Counted from the first letter of the stretch, positions 1 to 6,955 are shown. The stretch: DNA of 17,997 bases from Bacteroidales bacterium (GCA_012838875.1 DUOL01000034.1:1-17997), one strand, 5' to 3'. A program made the numbers and translations. The notes: a model not told the origin generated them from the letters alone.

Positions 1-1
1 T

Positions 2-1054
2 AAAACGATGATATTAAGTAATGTTACTTACAAAATGAGAGTAACAAAAAGTAAATACTGGGAAGAAAATAATACCGCTTCACAAACTACGGTAGGATTA
101 ACCGAAAATACTGACCTAAAACAAGATTTTTTACTAACACCTTACCCTGTTGAACCTATTGTTTTGCCTGAAATTCTTTATGACCTTGATAAAGCCGACC
201 TTAAACCACAATATAAAGATTCACTTATGTCTCTTTATGAAATTATGATTAAAAACCCAACTATTGTGGTAGAACTTCGCTCGCATACGGACTTCCGCGC
301 CTCGGACGAATATAACGAAGAACTTTCTCAACGCCGTGCACAATCGTGTGTTGACTTTTTAGTTTATGAAAAAGGAATTGATGCCGATAGAATTATTCCA
401 AAGGGTTATGGAGAGTACAAACCGCGTAAACTTGAAAAAGATATGACGATTACTTATAACAGAAAGAAATTTACTTTCAAAAAAGGAACCGTCTTAACGG
501 AAATGTATATCACAGGGTTAACTTCACGTGACGAACAAGAAGCAGCGAACCAGCTTAACCGCCGTACCGAATTTATGATTTTACGAGATGACTACGTGCC
601 AAAAGGCGATAAAATTGAAGATGTTGAAGTACAAGTTCCAAAACCAATTGCGGTTATTGTTGAAAGAACCGTGCCTATTACTATTGAAAATGACGTAGTT
701 AAAGCTACTTGTATTGCTAATAATAAAACTTTCACTTTCGAACTTGCTCCGAATAGCGAAGAAATTTATATGAATTACGCTGACGCTACGAGATTTTTAA
801 AAGAGATGATTATTACCGTTAATGATTTTGAGGATAAAGAAAACTCTATAAATCTTACTGACGGCTCCATCGTTGAAGGAAGCGCTATCTATCTCAATAA
901 CCTTAAAATCGGTGATGATACGGCAGAAAACGTAAGAGTCATTGTGAAAAAAGCATTGACATCTTCGTTTGTTATTGGCGGAGATTATATTACTGATGAA
1001 TTTGGTACATATACTATTGATAGCGAACGAAATTTAATAGTTTTCGATAAATAA
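2..1054 (+). CDS. OmpA-family outer-membrane protein with C-terminal retropepsin-like domain (5' partial)
   Basis: This is the 3' part of a larger gene. The frame is open back to the window edge, so the ATG at 8 is probably internal. Counting from that ATG, residues 1-50 look like the end of a carboxypeptidase-regulatory-like beta domain. Residues 51-195 are an OmpA C-terminal domain (YDLDKADL; SHTD; LSQRRAQS; KGYGE; NRRTEF). Asp95 and Arg110 match E. coli OmpA D271 and R286, which bind the diaminopimelate of peptidoglycan, so it should anchor the outer membrane to the cell wall. Bacteroidota proteins of this type, PorE among them, often carry TPR or PD40 repeats upstream; those would lie outside the window. 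Residues ~222-348 follow the clan AA aspartic protease pattern, but the expected DTGA position reads LAPN (246-249), so catalysis is unlikely. The OmpA assignment is firm; the tail is inferred. Confidence 0.85.
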   Translation, partial: KTMILSNVTYKMRVTKSKYWEENNTASQTTVGLTENTDLKQDFLLTPYPVEPIVLPEILYDLDKADLKPQYKDSLMSLYEIMIKNPTIVVELRSHTDFRASDEYNEELSQRRAQSCVDFLVYEKGIDADRIIPKGYGEYKPRKLEKDMTITYNRKKFTFKKGTVLTEMYITGLTSRDEQEAANQLNRRTEFMILRDDYVPKGDKIEDVEVQVPKPIAVIVERTVPITIENDVVKATCIANNKTFTFELAPNSEEIYMNYADATRFLKEMIITVNDFEDKENSINLTDGSIVEGSAIYLNNLKIGDDTAENVRVIVKKALTSSFVIGGDYITDEFGTYTIDSERNLIVFDK

Positions 1055-1112
1055 AAAGGACTCTCTTCCCTCTTTTATCTTTAAAAAATAGAGATAAAAA
1101 GATGAACGTAGC

Positions 1113-1730
1113 TTGATAAAAGCTTTTTATAGTATGAAACAATTTCTTGGTCCATTCAATAAAAACAATCCCATTTTAGTACAAATTTTGGGGGTTTGCT
1201 CGGCTTTAGCCGTAACAGCACAGCTAAAACCGGCAGTCATCATGAGTCTTTCCGTTATTGCCGTGTGTGGAGCAGGAAATTTTATAATCTCATTAATTAG
1301 AAAAACAATTCCGCCCCGCATTCGTATTATCGTACAATTAGTTATCGTTGCCGCCTTAGTTATCTTAGTTGACCAAATATTACAAGCCTTCTATTTTGAA
1401 ATGAGTAAATTCCTCTCCGTCTTCGTTGGCTTAATTATTACAAATTGTATAATAATGGGACGAATTGAAGGGTTTGCCCTTTCAAATCCCCCGATTCCTT
1501 CACTTTTAGATGGGATTGCTAACGGTATAGGCTACGGAATCGTACTTGTTATTGTCGGATTTGTACGAGAACTTCTCGGCTCAGGCACTATCTGGAATCA
1601 CCCCGTAATCCCTCCATCATTTTATGAAATGGGATATATTAATAACGGATTGATGATATTACCCCCGATGGCTTTAATTATTGTCGGCACCTTAATTTGG
1701 GTGCAAAATAGCATAAATCAAGAAAATTAA
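1113..1730 (+). CDS. nqrD: Na+-translocating NADH:quinone reductase subunit D
   Basis: Hydrophobic 205-residue protein with about six membrane segments. NqrD is one of the two integral subunits (with NqrE) that hold an intramembrane [2Fe-2S] centre in the Na+-pumping NADH:ubiquinone reductase. Recognisable NqrD stretches are GVCSALAVT, RIRIIVQLVIVAALVILVDQ, VGLIITNCIIMGR and the FVRELLGSG region. Cys29 and Cys112 fall at exactly the numbering of the V. cholerae cluster ligands, which supports the TTG start at 1113; an ATG at 1134 would shorten the protein by 7 residues. The sequence is closer to NqrD than to RnfE/RsxE. No nqrA, B, C, E or F is next to it: an OmpA-family gene lies upstream and a regulatory iron-sulfur unit downstream. 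No clear promoter was seen in the 58-bp gap upstream, so it may be read from the preceding gene. Confidence 0.9.
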   Translation: MIKAFYSMKQFLGPFNKNNPILVQILGVCSALAVTAQLKPAVIMSLSVIAVCGAGNFIISLIRKTIPPRIRIIVQLVIVAALVILVDQILQAFYFEMSKFLSVFVGLIITNCIIMGRIEGFALSNPPIPSLLDGIANGIGYGIVLVIVGFVRELLGSGTIWNHPVIPPSFYEMGYINNGLMILPPMALIIVGTLIWVQNSINQEN

Positions 1731-1752
1731 AAATTTATCTCTTTTTATTTCG

Positions 1753-1760
1753 TATTTTTG
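1753..1760 (+). promoter_or_regulatory. Predicted -7 box (TATTTTTG) for the DRTGG/RsbW/H-cluster unit
   Basis: TATTTTTG matches the Bacteroidota TAnnTTTG consensus and lies 18 bases before the ATG at 1779, just after the nqrD stop. It suggests the three downstream genes have their own transcript. No convincing -33 TTTG was seen. Confidence 0.5.
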
Positions 1761-1778
1761 TAAAAATTTTTGTTCTTT

Positions 1779-2126
1779 ATGAAAATTCATGACATTATCA
1801 ACTTAATTGGAGGAACAGTTGTTGAAGGAAAACAGTTTCTTGATAAAGAAATTACTCATGTTTTTGCTTCCGACTTAATGAGCGATGTACTAACATTAAA
1901 CACAGACGAATCTTTGTTACTCGTAACGGGATTAGCCAATTTACAAACTATTCGCACTTGTGAAATGTCTGATATTAAAACCGTTATCTTTGTTCGTGGC
2001 AAAAAAACTTCTGCCGAAATGCGAGAATTGGCAGCAGAGAATGAGATGATACTAATTGAAACGCCCTATTCGATGTACAGAACATCAGGCTTGCTGTTCC
2101 AAGCAGGAGTTTTATCACTATACTAA
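1779..2126 (+). CDS. DRTGG-domain protein
   Basis: Small soluble 115-residue protein made almost wholly of a DRTGG-type domain (MKIHDIINLIGGTVVEG at the N-terminus; the TPYSMYRTSGLLFQAG stretch near the C-terminus). DRTGG domains occur in phosphotransacetylases and CBS-domain proteins and are presumed ligand-binding. No catalytic motif is visible, and the exact role is unknown. A TTG at 1770 is also in frame, but the ATG at 1779 sits properly after the -7 box and begins the domain. The next gene starts 10 bases after the stop. From memory, the same trio (DRTGG protein, RsbW-like ATPase, H-cluster iron-sulfur protein) is common beside [FeFe]-hydrogenase genes in Clostridia and Thermotogae, so a part in redox or hydrogenase regulation is inferred. 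Confidence 0.8.
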   Translation: MKIHDIINLIGGTVVEGKQFLDKEITHVFASDLMSDVLTLNTDESLLLVTGLANLQTIRTCEMSDIKTVIFVRGKKTSAEMRELAAENEMILIETPYSMYRTSGLLFQAGVLSLY

Positions 2127-2136
2127 TCAAGAAAAT

Positions 2137-2547
2137 ATGAATTTTACATATAATATAGAAGGCGGTGATTTTACCAATGCCGGAGCTCCCTCAAGTGCAG
2201 TAAAAAAAATGCTAAAGCAACTTGGAGTTAATCCGGACATTATTAAAAGAACGGTCGTGGCACTCTACGAAGCTGAGGTAAATGTCGTAGCCCACGCCTA
2301 CAAGGGTACTATTACCGTTGATATAGAAGATGACAGAATTATTATAAAATTAGAAGACGAAGGTCCCGGGATTGAAGATATCAATAAGGCTATGACGGAA
2401 GGATACTCTACCGCTTCGCAAAAAGTACGTGAAATGGGATTTGGCGCCGGCATGGGCTTCCCGAATATGAAAACAAACTCCGATAAACTTACCGTTAATT
2501 CTACGCCCGGAAAAGGAACTTCAGTCGAAATTATTAACTATTTTTAG
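2137..2547 (+). CDS. RsbW-like anti-sigma-type serine kinase / ATP-binding protein
   Basis: 136-residue GHKL ATPase of the RsbW/SpoIIAB type. The N box is YEAEVNVVAHAY (44-55, Asn49 for Mg-ATP). The G1 box is DEGPG (74-78), the G2 glycine-rich lid GFGAGMGFPNM (101-111), and GKGTSV (125-130) closes the fold. RsbW proteins bind ATP and either sequester a sigma factor or phosphorylate an anti-sigma antagonist. No sigma factor, STAS antagonist or PP2C phosphatase is in the window, so the partner may be a neighbour in this operon. The frame opens earlier, at an ATG at 2056 inside the previous gene, but those 27 extra residues have no family resemblance. The ATG at 2137 gives the usual RsbW length. 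It is followed after 2 bases by the H-cluster gene, implying translational coupling. Confidence 0.87.
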   Translation: MNFTYNIEGGDFTNAGAPSSAVKKMLKQLGVNPDIIKRTVVALYEAEVNVVAHAYKGTITVDIEDDRIIIKLEDEGPGIEDINKAMTEGYSTASQKVREMGFGAGMGFPNMKTNSDKLTVNSTPGKGTSVEIINYF

Positions 2548-2549
2548 TT

Positions 2550-3947
2550 ATGAAACAAGCTGAAACATTTCATCACGCCCTAAAATTCAAATATGACCTC
2601 TGTATCGGCTGTTCTCACTGCATCGGCGCTTGCCCCACCGCTGCGATTCACGTTGAAAAGGGAAAACCGATACTAAACCCAAACCGCTGTATAGACTGCG
2701 GTCGCTGCTACTTGGCATGCCCCGTCAGTGCGATTTATATAGAACAAGACGACTTCCAAACAATTTATAATTATAAATTCCCTATCCTTCTTGTTCCTTC
2801 CATCTTTAGCGCCCAATTCCCTGAAAAAATAAATCATAGAGCCATTGTCTCCGCTATCCACCACCTCGGATTTAAATACATTTTTGAAGTTGAAAAAAGT
2901 GTCGACATCTTAACCGATGTGATGAACAAAGCAATTATTGATAAAAACTTAGAAAGACCGATTATTTCCACCTACTGCCCTGCTGTTGTGCGACTTATAC
3001 AGGTTAAATTCCCTTCACTCGTTAAAAATCTTTTCCTTGTGAAACCGCCTTTGGATATTACCGCACTTTTTATTAAACAAAAATTTACGGACGAAGGTGT
3101 AAAAGAGGAAGATATCGGCATTTTTTACGTTTCCCCTTGCGCCGCCAAAATCGCCGCTATTAAAAGTCCTGTTGGAGACGATGTATCCATGGTTGACGGC
3201 GTCATAAATATGAACTTTTTTTACAATAAAGTATATCGCACCATCAAACAAGGTACCTACCAATTAGTAGACGAAGAGTGTGCTTCTCAGAGACTCGCTT
3301 GCGATAATTTACTTTGGTCGCTTACAAAAGGAGAAATAAACTTATTGAGCCAAGGTAGAAATTTAGCTATTGACGAAATTCATAATGTCTCCGATTTTTT
3401 AGAAAAGGTTGAAAATGAAGATATTACGGATATTGATTATTTGGAATTGCGTGCTTGTGATGAAAGTTGTGCGGGTGGAATACTCTGTCCCGGAAATCGT
3501 TTCTTTGCGGCAGAGCGTCAAAAGAAAAGAGCGGAAAGTCACACTCTTATGAACACTCCGCGAAATAACGACCTGTTAAAATATGAAGAATATCTTCTGA
3601 AACACCTGAGCGTTGGCGAAGTTTTACCACGCTCGATGGAGAAACTCGACAACAATATCGCCGTTGCCATGCGCAAAATGAAAAAATCTTTTGAGCTTAA
3701 TAACTATCTGCCGCAAGTTGACTGCCGAATCTGCGGCTACCAGACCTGCAAAGAGTTGGCACACGCTATCGTCAACGAAAACGCCGACTTGAAACAGTGT
3801 ATTTTCATACAACGTATTCTTGAACAGACCGATAAACTCACGCCTGCTGAGGCTCTCAAGATTAACAAAGTTATCTGGGGAGAAAAAAAATTTGATAAGA
3901 ATAGCCTAAAAGGAATCAATTTAGGGCATAAAGGACGCATACAATAG
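2550..3947 (+). CDS. Iron-sulfur protein with variant [FeFe]-hydrogenase H-cluster domain (putative sensory hydrogenase)
   Basis: 465 residues. Residues 18-57 hold two ferredoxin clusters (C18, C21, C24, C28; C47, C50, C53, C57). The H-cluster core follows with L1 STYCP (C143), L2 SPCAAK (C197, K200) and L3 RACDESCAGG (C303, C307), so all four cysteine ligands of the [4Fe-4S]H subcluster are kept. The proton-transfer cysteine of catalytic enzymes (C299 in C. pasteurianum CpI, first Cys of TSCCP) is Tyr142 here, and the Met before L2 (M353) is Ser195. The tail carries an Fes-type 4Fe-4S motif (C392, C395, C400, C417; CRICGYQTC). This layout resembles the non-bifurcating HsfB/HydS-like proteins thought to sense H2 or redox state. 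No HydE, HydF, HydG, HydB or HydC is in view, so activity cannot be judged. It is the last gene of the three-gene operon and probably cytoplasmic. Confidence 0.85.
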   Translation: MKQAETFHHALKFKYDLCIGCSHCIGACPTAAIHVEKGKPILNPNRCIDCGRCYLACPVSAIYIEQDDFQTIYNYKFPILLVPSIFSAQFPEKINHRAIVSAIHHLGFKYIFEVEKSVDILTDVMNKAIIDKNLERPIISTYCPAVVRLIQVKFPSLVKNLFLVKPPLDITALFIKQKFTDEGVKEEDIGIFYVSPCAAKIAAIKSPVGDDVSMVDGVINMNFFYNKVYRTIKQGTYQLVDEECASQRLACDNLLWSLTKGEINLLSQGRNLAIDEIHNVSDFLEKVENEDITDIDYLELRACDESCAGGILCPGNRFFAAERQKKRAESHTLMNTPRNNDLLKYEEYLLKHLSVGEVLPRSMEKLDNNIAVAMRKMKKSFELNNYLPQVDCRICGYQTCKELAHAIVNENADLKQCIFIQRILEQTDKLTPAEALKINKVIWGEKKFDKNSLKGINLGHKGRIQ

Positions 3948-3967
3948 TATCTTTTTAATTTCTTATT

Positions 3968-3993
3968 TTTTAATTTTTATTTGGGCGTGCCCC
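3968..3993 (+). repeat. Left terminal inverted repeat of the palindromic element
   Basis: This 26-base arm ends in TTGGGCGTGCCCC and is the exact reverse complement of 4348-4373. Weaker complementarity continues inward, and CAAGTCCGC at 4024-4032 pairs with GCGGACTTG at 4306-4314. Confidence 0.9.
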
Positions 3994-4143
3994 CTCGCTA
4001 CGCTCGGGGTCGGTCTTCGCCTACAAGTCCGCAGGAAGGAGCTATGAATAGCATAGTCGAAAAAGGAGCTTCTAAAGGCGCTCTTTTTCTCCTTGCTCTT
4101 CAAAGCTCCTTCCTTTACGGGCTTTTCGGCTGCGCCCTCACGC

Positions 4144-4173
4144 CGTTGAGAATGGCAAATGCCATTCTCAACG
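4144..4173. repeat. Perfect 14-bp hairpin at the tip of branch 2
   Basis: CGTTGAGAATGGCA, a 2-base spacer AA, then TGCCATTCTCAACG. The flanks also pair: GCGCCCTCAC (4132-4141) with GTGAGGCGC (4194-4202, one bulge) and CGGGCTTT (4118-4125) with AAAGCCCG (4211-4218). Confidence 0.85.
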
Positions 4174-4227
4174 AATCAATAACCGTTAGTTGTGTGAGGC
4201 GCTTAGGTGGAAAGCCCGCAAGGGCGG

Positions 4228-4299
4228 AAGCCGATGGGGACGCAGCGGCAAAAAAGCGAGCTTGTAAGCTCTTTTTGCCGCTTTGCGTCCCCACGGCTT
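4228..4299. repeat. Long imperfect hairpin, branch 3 of the element
   Basis: The arms 4228-4263 and 4266-4299 are imperfect reverse complements (AAGCCGATGGGGACGC against GCGTCCCCACGGCTT; GCGGCAAAAA against TTTTTGCCGC), with AGCTT-GT-AAGCT at the tip. Confidence 0.85.
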
Positions 4300-4347
4300 G
4301 TGCCCGCGGACTTGGAACCGGGCGCCGACCCGTGAGCGTCAGCGAAC

Positions 4348-4373
4348 GGGGCACGCCCAAATAAAAATTAAAA
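4348..4373 (-). repeat. Right terminal inverted repeat of the palindromic element
   Basis: Exact reverse complement of 3968-3993 (GGGGCACGCCCAA followed by an AT-rich stretch). The outer half is AT-rich, so the true element end may be at the GC-rich GGGCGTGCCCC core. Confidence 0.9.
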
Positions 4374-4602
4374 CTATTTTTATCTTTCTCCTTTTGGTCA
4401 TCTTGGCATTCTTTAACAATTGCAGAAAATATTTGAAATTTCTTCTTTTTTTTAAGAAATAAAAGTTTAGATTAACTTTTATTAAGGAAAATTCATAAAA
4501 AATGTTAACGTAGGGTGATTTTTAACTATCTGTGTATGAGCAACCTAATATATTTGAGAGAGAAAAAGTATTAAAAAAAGTAAATCGTATTAAAAAAGAT
4601 TG

Positions 4603-4610
4603 TATTTTTG
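4603..4610 (+). promoter_or_regulatory. Predicted -7 box (TATTTTTG) for acpP-fabF-rnc
   Basis: TAnnTTTG match 32 bases before the acpP ATG. The rest of 4374-4642 is AT-rich leader in which I see no gene, riboswitch or further repeat. Fatty-acid and ribonuclease genes downstream probably share this transcript. Confidence 0.55.
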
Positions 4611-4642
4611 TGCATTAATTTTTAATTTAAAAAAAACAAACT

Positions 4643-4879
4643 ATGGCAACAGTTATTGAAAAAGTTCAAGAAATAATTGCAGAAAAATTAAGTGTTGATG
4701 CAGCGGACGTTACTCCTGAAAAAAATTTCACCAACGATTTAGGTGCAGATTCATTAGACACTGTTGAATTAATTATGGAATTTGAAAAGGAATTTGGAAT
4801 TTCTATTCCCGATGATCAAGCTGAAAAGATATCAACTGTTGGAGACGCTATAAAATACATCGAAGAGAACGTAAAATAA
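4643..4879 (+). CDS. acpP: Acyl carrier protein
   Basis: 78-residue acidic protein. Ser37 in the GADSLDTVE motif is the site that takes the 4'-phosphopantetheine arm, on which fatty-acyl chains are carried between the cytosolic type II fatty-acid synthesis enzymes. The length and the three-helix pattern (the IEKVQEIIAEKL start, LIMEFEKEFGISIPDDQAEKI and the VGDAIKYIEENV end) are those of ordinary AcpP. It begins 32 bases after a -7 box and precedes fabF by 18 bases. This acpP-fabF-rnc order is conserved in Bacteroidota and ties carrier protein, elongation enzyme and RNase III to one transcript. Confidence 0.97.
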   Translation: MATVIEKVQEIIAEKLSVDAADVTPEKNFTNDLGADSLDTVELIMEFEKEFGISIPDDQAEKISTVGDAIKYIEENVK

Positions 4880-4897
4880 TCTCCTTATACTCTTTTA

Positions 4898-6151
4898 ATG
4901 AATTTAAAGAGGGTTGTTATTACAGGTTTAGGTGCTGTTACTCCTATAGGTAATAATGTTTCCGACTATTGGAACTCTTTGCTTACGGGAGTAAACGGTG
5001 CTAATTTAATTACCCGTTTTGACACTGAACTTTACAAAACAAAATTTGCTTGTGAATTAAAAGGGTTTGACGTTTTAGATTATTTAGATAATAAAGAGGC
5101 GAGGAAGATGGACCCTTGCTCGCACTATGCTATTGCGGCTACTGCAGAAGCTATCGCGGATAGTCAATTAGATTTATCAAAAACGGATTTAGAACGTTTT
5201 GGGGTTATTCTCGGCACGGGAATTGGTGGTATAATCTCTGTTTCAGCAGGATTTCACGATTTTTTTGCTCAAGATAAAAATCCACGGTTTATCAGTCCGT
5301 TTTTTATTCCCAAAGTTCTTGGAGATATTACCGCCGGTATTATTTCAATAAAATATGGACTAAAAGGTCCAAATTATGCAACGACTTCCGCTTGTGCCTC
5401 GTCCGGAAATGCTATTGCTGATGCTTTTCATCTAATACAATTAGGGAAAGCAACGATGATGCTGACGGGTGGGACGGAAGCTCCTATTGTAGATTTGGGT
5501 TTAGGCGGTTTTATTGCTATGCACGCTCTTTCCACACGTAATGACGATTATCTAACGGCGTCTCGTCCTTTTGACAAAGACCGTGACGGTTTTGTCATGG
5601 GTGAGGGGGCAGGTGTGCTATTGTTAGAAGAGTATGAAAATGCTCGAGCCCGCGGGGCTAAAATATATGCAGAACTTTTGGCTGTCGGCTTGACGGCAGA
5701 CGCATTCCATATTACATCTCCACCTGCAAATGGCGAAGGGGCGTACAATTCAATGAAATTGGCTATCGTTGACGCTCAACTCAACACTACGGATATTGAC
5801 CATATCAACACGCACGGAACGTCAACGCCCGCCGGAGATATTGCAGAATGTAATGCTATTGCAAACCTTTTCGGGGAGCATGCTCCTAAAATGGTTATCA
5901 ACTCGACCAAATCAATGACCGGGCATCTATTGGGTGCAGCAGCAGCCGTTGAAGCAATCGCTACCATATTAGCACTAAAAGAAGGAGTTATCCCCCCTAC
6001 TATCAATCAATTTAACCGCGACCCCGCTATTAATCCGAATTGGAATCTTGCCGACAATAAAGCTGTAAAAAGAGATATAAATACCGCTATTTGCAACTCT
6101 TTTGGATTCGGCGGCCATAATGTATCGATGTTGTTTAAGAAATTTATATAA
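4898..6151 (+). CDS. fabF: Beta-ketoacyl-ACP synthase II
   Basis: 417-residue thiolase-fold condensing enzyme that extends acyl-ACP by two carbons using malonyl-ACP. The catalytic triad is complete: Cys166 in TSACASSG takes the acyl chain, His306 (NTHGTSTPAGD) and His343 (KSMTGHLLGAA) act in decarboxylation, and Lys338 is conserved. The ends RVVITGLGAVTPIGN and CNSFGFGGHNVSMLF are those of FabF, and the length is close to E. coli FabF (413). The ATG at 4898 is right for the family. The rnc gene starts 2 bases after the stop, implying coupled translation. FabF rather than FabB is chosen from the overall sequence and its place after acpP. Confidence 0.96.
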   Translation: MNLKRVVITGLGAVTPIGNNVSDYWNSLLTGVNGANLITRFDTELYKTKFACELKGFDVLDYLDNKEARKMDPCSHYAIAATAEAIADSQLDLSKTDLERFGVILGTGIGGIISVSAGFHDFFAQDKNPRFISPFFIPKVLGDITAGIISIKYGLKGPNYATTSACASSGNAIADAFHLIQLGKATMMLTGGTEAPIVDLGLGGFIAMHALSTRNDDYLTASRPFDKDRDGFVMGEGAGVLLLEEYENARARGAKIYAELLAVGLTADAFHITSPPANGEGAYNSMKLAIVDAQLNTTDIDHINTHGTSTPAGDIAECNAIANLFGEHAPKMVINSTKSMTGHLLGAAAAVEAIATILALKEGVIPPTINQFNRDPAINPNWNLADNKAVKRDINTAICNSFGFGGHNVSMLFKKFI

Positions 6152-6153
6152 AC

Positions 6154-6891
6154 TTGCGAAGATTTTTATTCACTAAACGTTATAATCCACCCATTGCTAA
6201 ATTTGTAAAAACCGTTTTTGGATTTTACCCAAAACATATTCAGCTATTTGAATTAGCATGTACCCCTTCCTCTTTTAGTCAAAAAAACGAGGATAATACT
6301 CCTAATGATAACGAACGCTTAGAGTATCTTGGAGATGCTTTATTAAGTGCGATTGTCGCTGACTTCTTATTTAGAAAATATCCACTTGAAAATGAGGGAA
6401 CACTAACGGAAGTTCGCTCTCGTATCGTGAATAGAGAACAGTTGAATCATTTAGCGGTTAAGATTGGACTGTGCGAATTTTTACAGCAAGAAACGCAACA
6501 GCAACCGAGTAAGTCGGTCGGTGGGAATGCCTTAGAAGCCTTTATTGCCGCTATTTATCTTGATAGAGGGTTTGAAAAAACAAAAAAAATAATAATAGAA
6601 AAATTAATTTTAACCTACTTAGATATTGATTCTATTTTTTTAGAAGATAACAATTTCAAAAGTAAAATATTGTGTTGGATTCAAAAAGAACACAAAAACT
6701 TTGAATTTAAACACACGATTATTAAGGATGAAAAAAGGAAACAGTTATACGACGTTAAATTATATATAAACGATGAGCTTTACGGAGAAGGAATGGGGTA
6801 TACGATTAAAGCCGGAGAACAAGAGGCGTCAAAAAATGCGTGGGATAAAATCAATCAGGCGATTGAAGAGTGTGAACCTAACATAGATTAA
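6154..6891 (+). CDS. rnc: Ribonuclease III
   Basis: 245-residue double-strand-specific endoribonuclease that processes rRNA precursors and structured mRNAs. The RNase III signature NERLEYLGDALL (53-64) has Glu57 and Asp61, and GNALEAFIAAIYLD (124-137) has Glu128; together these form the metal-binding catalytic set. Residues ~165-238 are the double-stranded-RNA-binding domain, ending in KAGEQEASKNAWDKI (AxxxA helix). The N-terminal extension (about 25 residues before the domain) is usual in Bacteroidota. Translation seems to begin at TTG 6154, 2 bases after the fabF stop. No ATG occurs in frame before the catalytic core, so TTG is the best choice. Confidence 0.93.
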   Translation: MRRFLFTKRYNPPIAKFVKTVFGFYPKHIQLFELACTPSSFSQKNEDNTPNDNERLEYLGDALLSAIVADFLFRKYPLENEGTLTEVRSRIVNREQLNHLAVKIGLCEFLQQETQQQPSKSVGGNALEAFIAAIYLDRGFEKTKKIIIEKLILTYLDIDSIFLEDNNFKSKILCWIQKEHKNFEFKHTIIKDEKRKQLYDVKLYINDELYGEGMGYTIKAGEQEASKNAWDKINQAIEECEPNID

Positions 6892-6900
6892 AAAATATTG

Positions 6901-6908
6901 TATTTTTG
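6901..6908 (+). promoter_or_regulatory. Predicted -7 box (TATTTTTG) for the TMTC-like gene
   Basis: TAnnTTTG match 47 bases before the ATG at 6956 and right after the rnc stop. It suggests a separate transcript for the membrane protein and perhaps the acyl-CoA synthetase after it. Confidence 0.5.
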
Positions 6909-6955
6909 CTCTCATAATTAAAATATTTTAAAATTACGTTTTACTTTTTAAATTT

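Larger units (their letters stand above)
3968..4373. repeat. 406-bp GC-rich palindromic intergenic element
   Basis: The element is bounded by perfect 26-bp terminal inverted repeats and is much richer in GC than its surroundings. It contains nested inverted repeats that would fold into an outer stem with three branches (branch 1 4033-4114; branch 2 4118-4218 with a perfect tip hairpin at 4144-4173; branch 3 4228-4299). It has no credible gene; ORFs on both strands follow from the base composition and palindromy. From memory, many Bacteroidota genomes carry long palindromic intergenic repeats starting with TTGGGCGTGCCCC, so this is probably a dispersed, non-autonomous repeat. No target-site duplication was identified. 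It lies between the hydrogenase-like unit and acpP and may also act as a bidirectional terminator. Confidence 0.8.

Noticed and set aside
1073..1099. TTTTATCT...AGATAAAA inverted repeat after the OmpA-family gene
   Set aside because: Only 8 AT-rich base pairs with an 11-base loop and no T-run; too weak to call a terminator.
1113..1730. Alternative assignment as RnfE/RsxE (electron transport complex subunit E)
   Set aside because: The stretch from GVCSALAVT through IRIIVQLVIVAALVILVDQ to GLIITNCIIMGR is NqrD-like, and both cysteines fall at NqrD positions 29 and 112.
2056..2136. Possible 27-residue N-terminal extension of the RsbW-like protein, overlapping the DRTGG gene
   Set aside because: The extension does not resemble RsbW proteins, and the ATG at 2137 gives a normal N-terminus.
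3981..4364. Open frames of 80-127 codons on both strands inside the GC-rich intergenic region
   Set aside because: They lie wholly in the palindromic element, have no recognisable family, and arise because stop codons are rare in GC-rich palindromic DNA.
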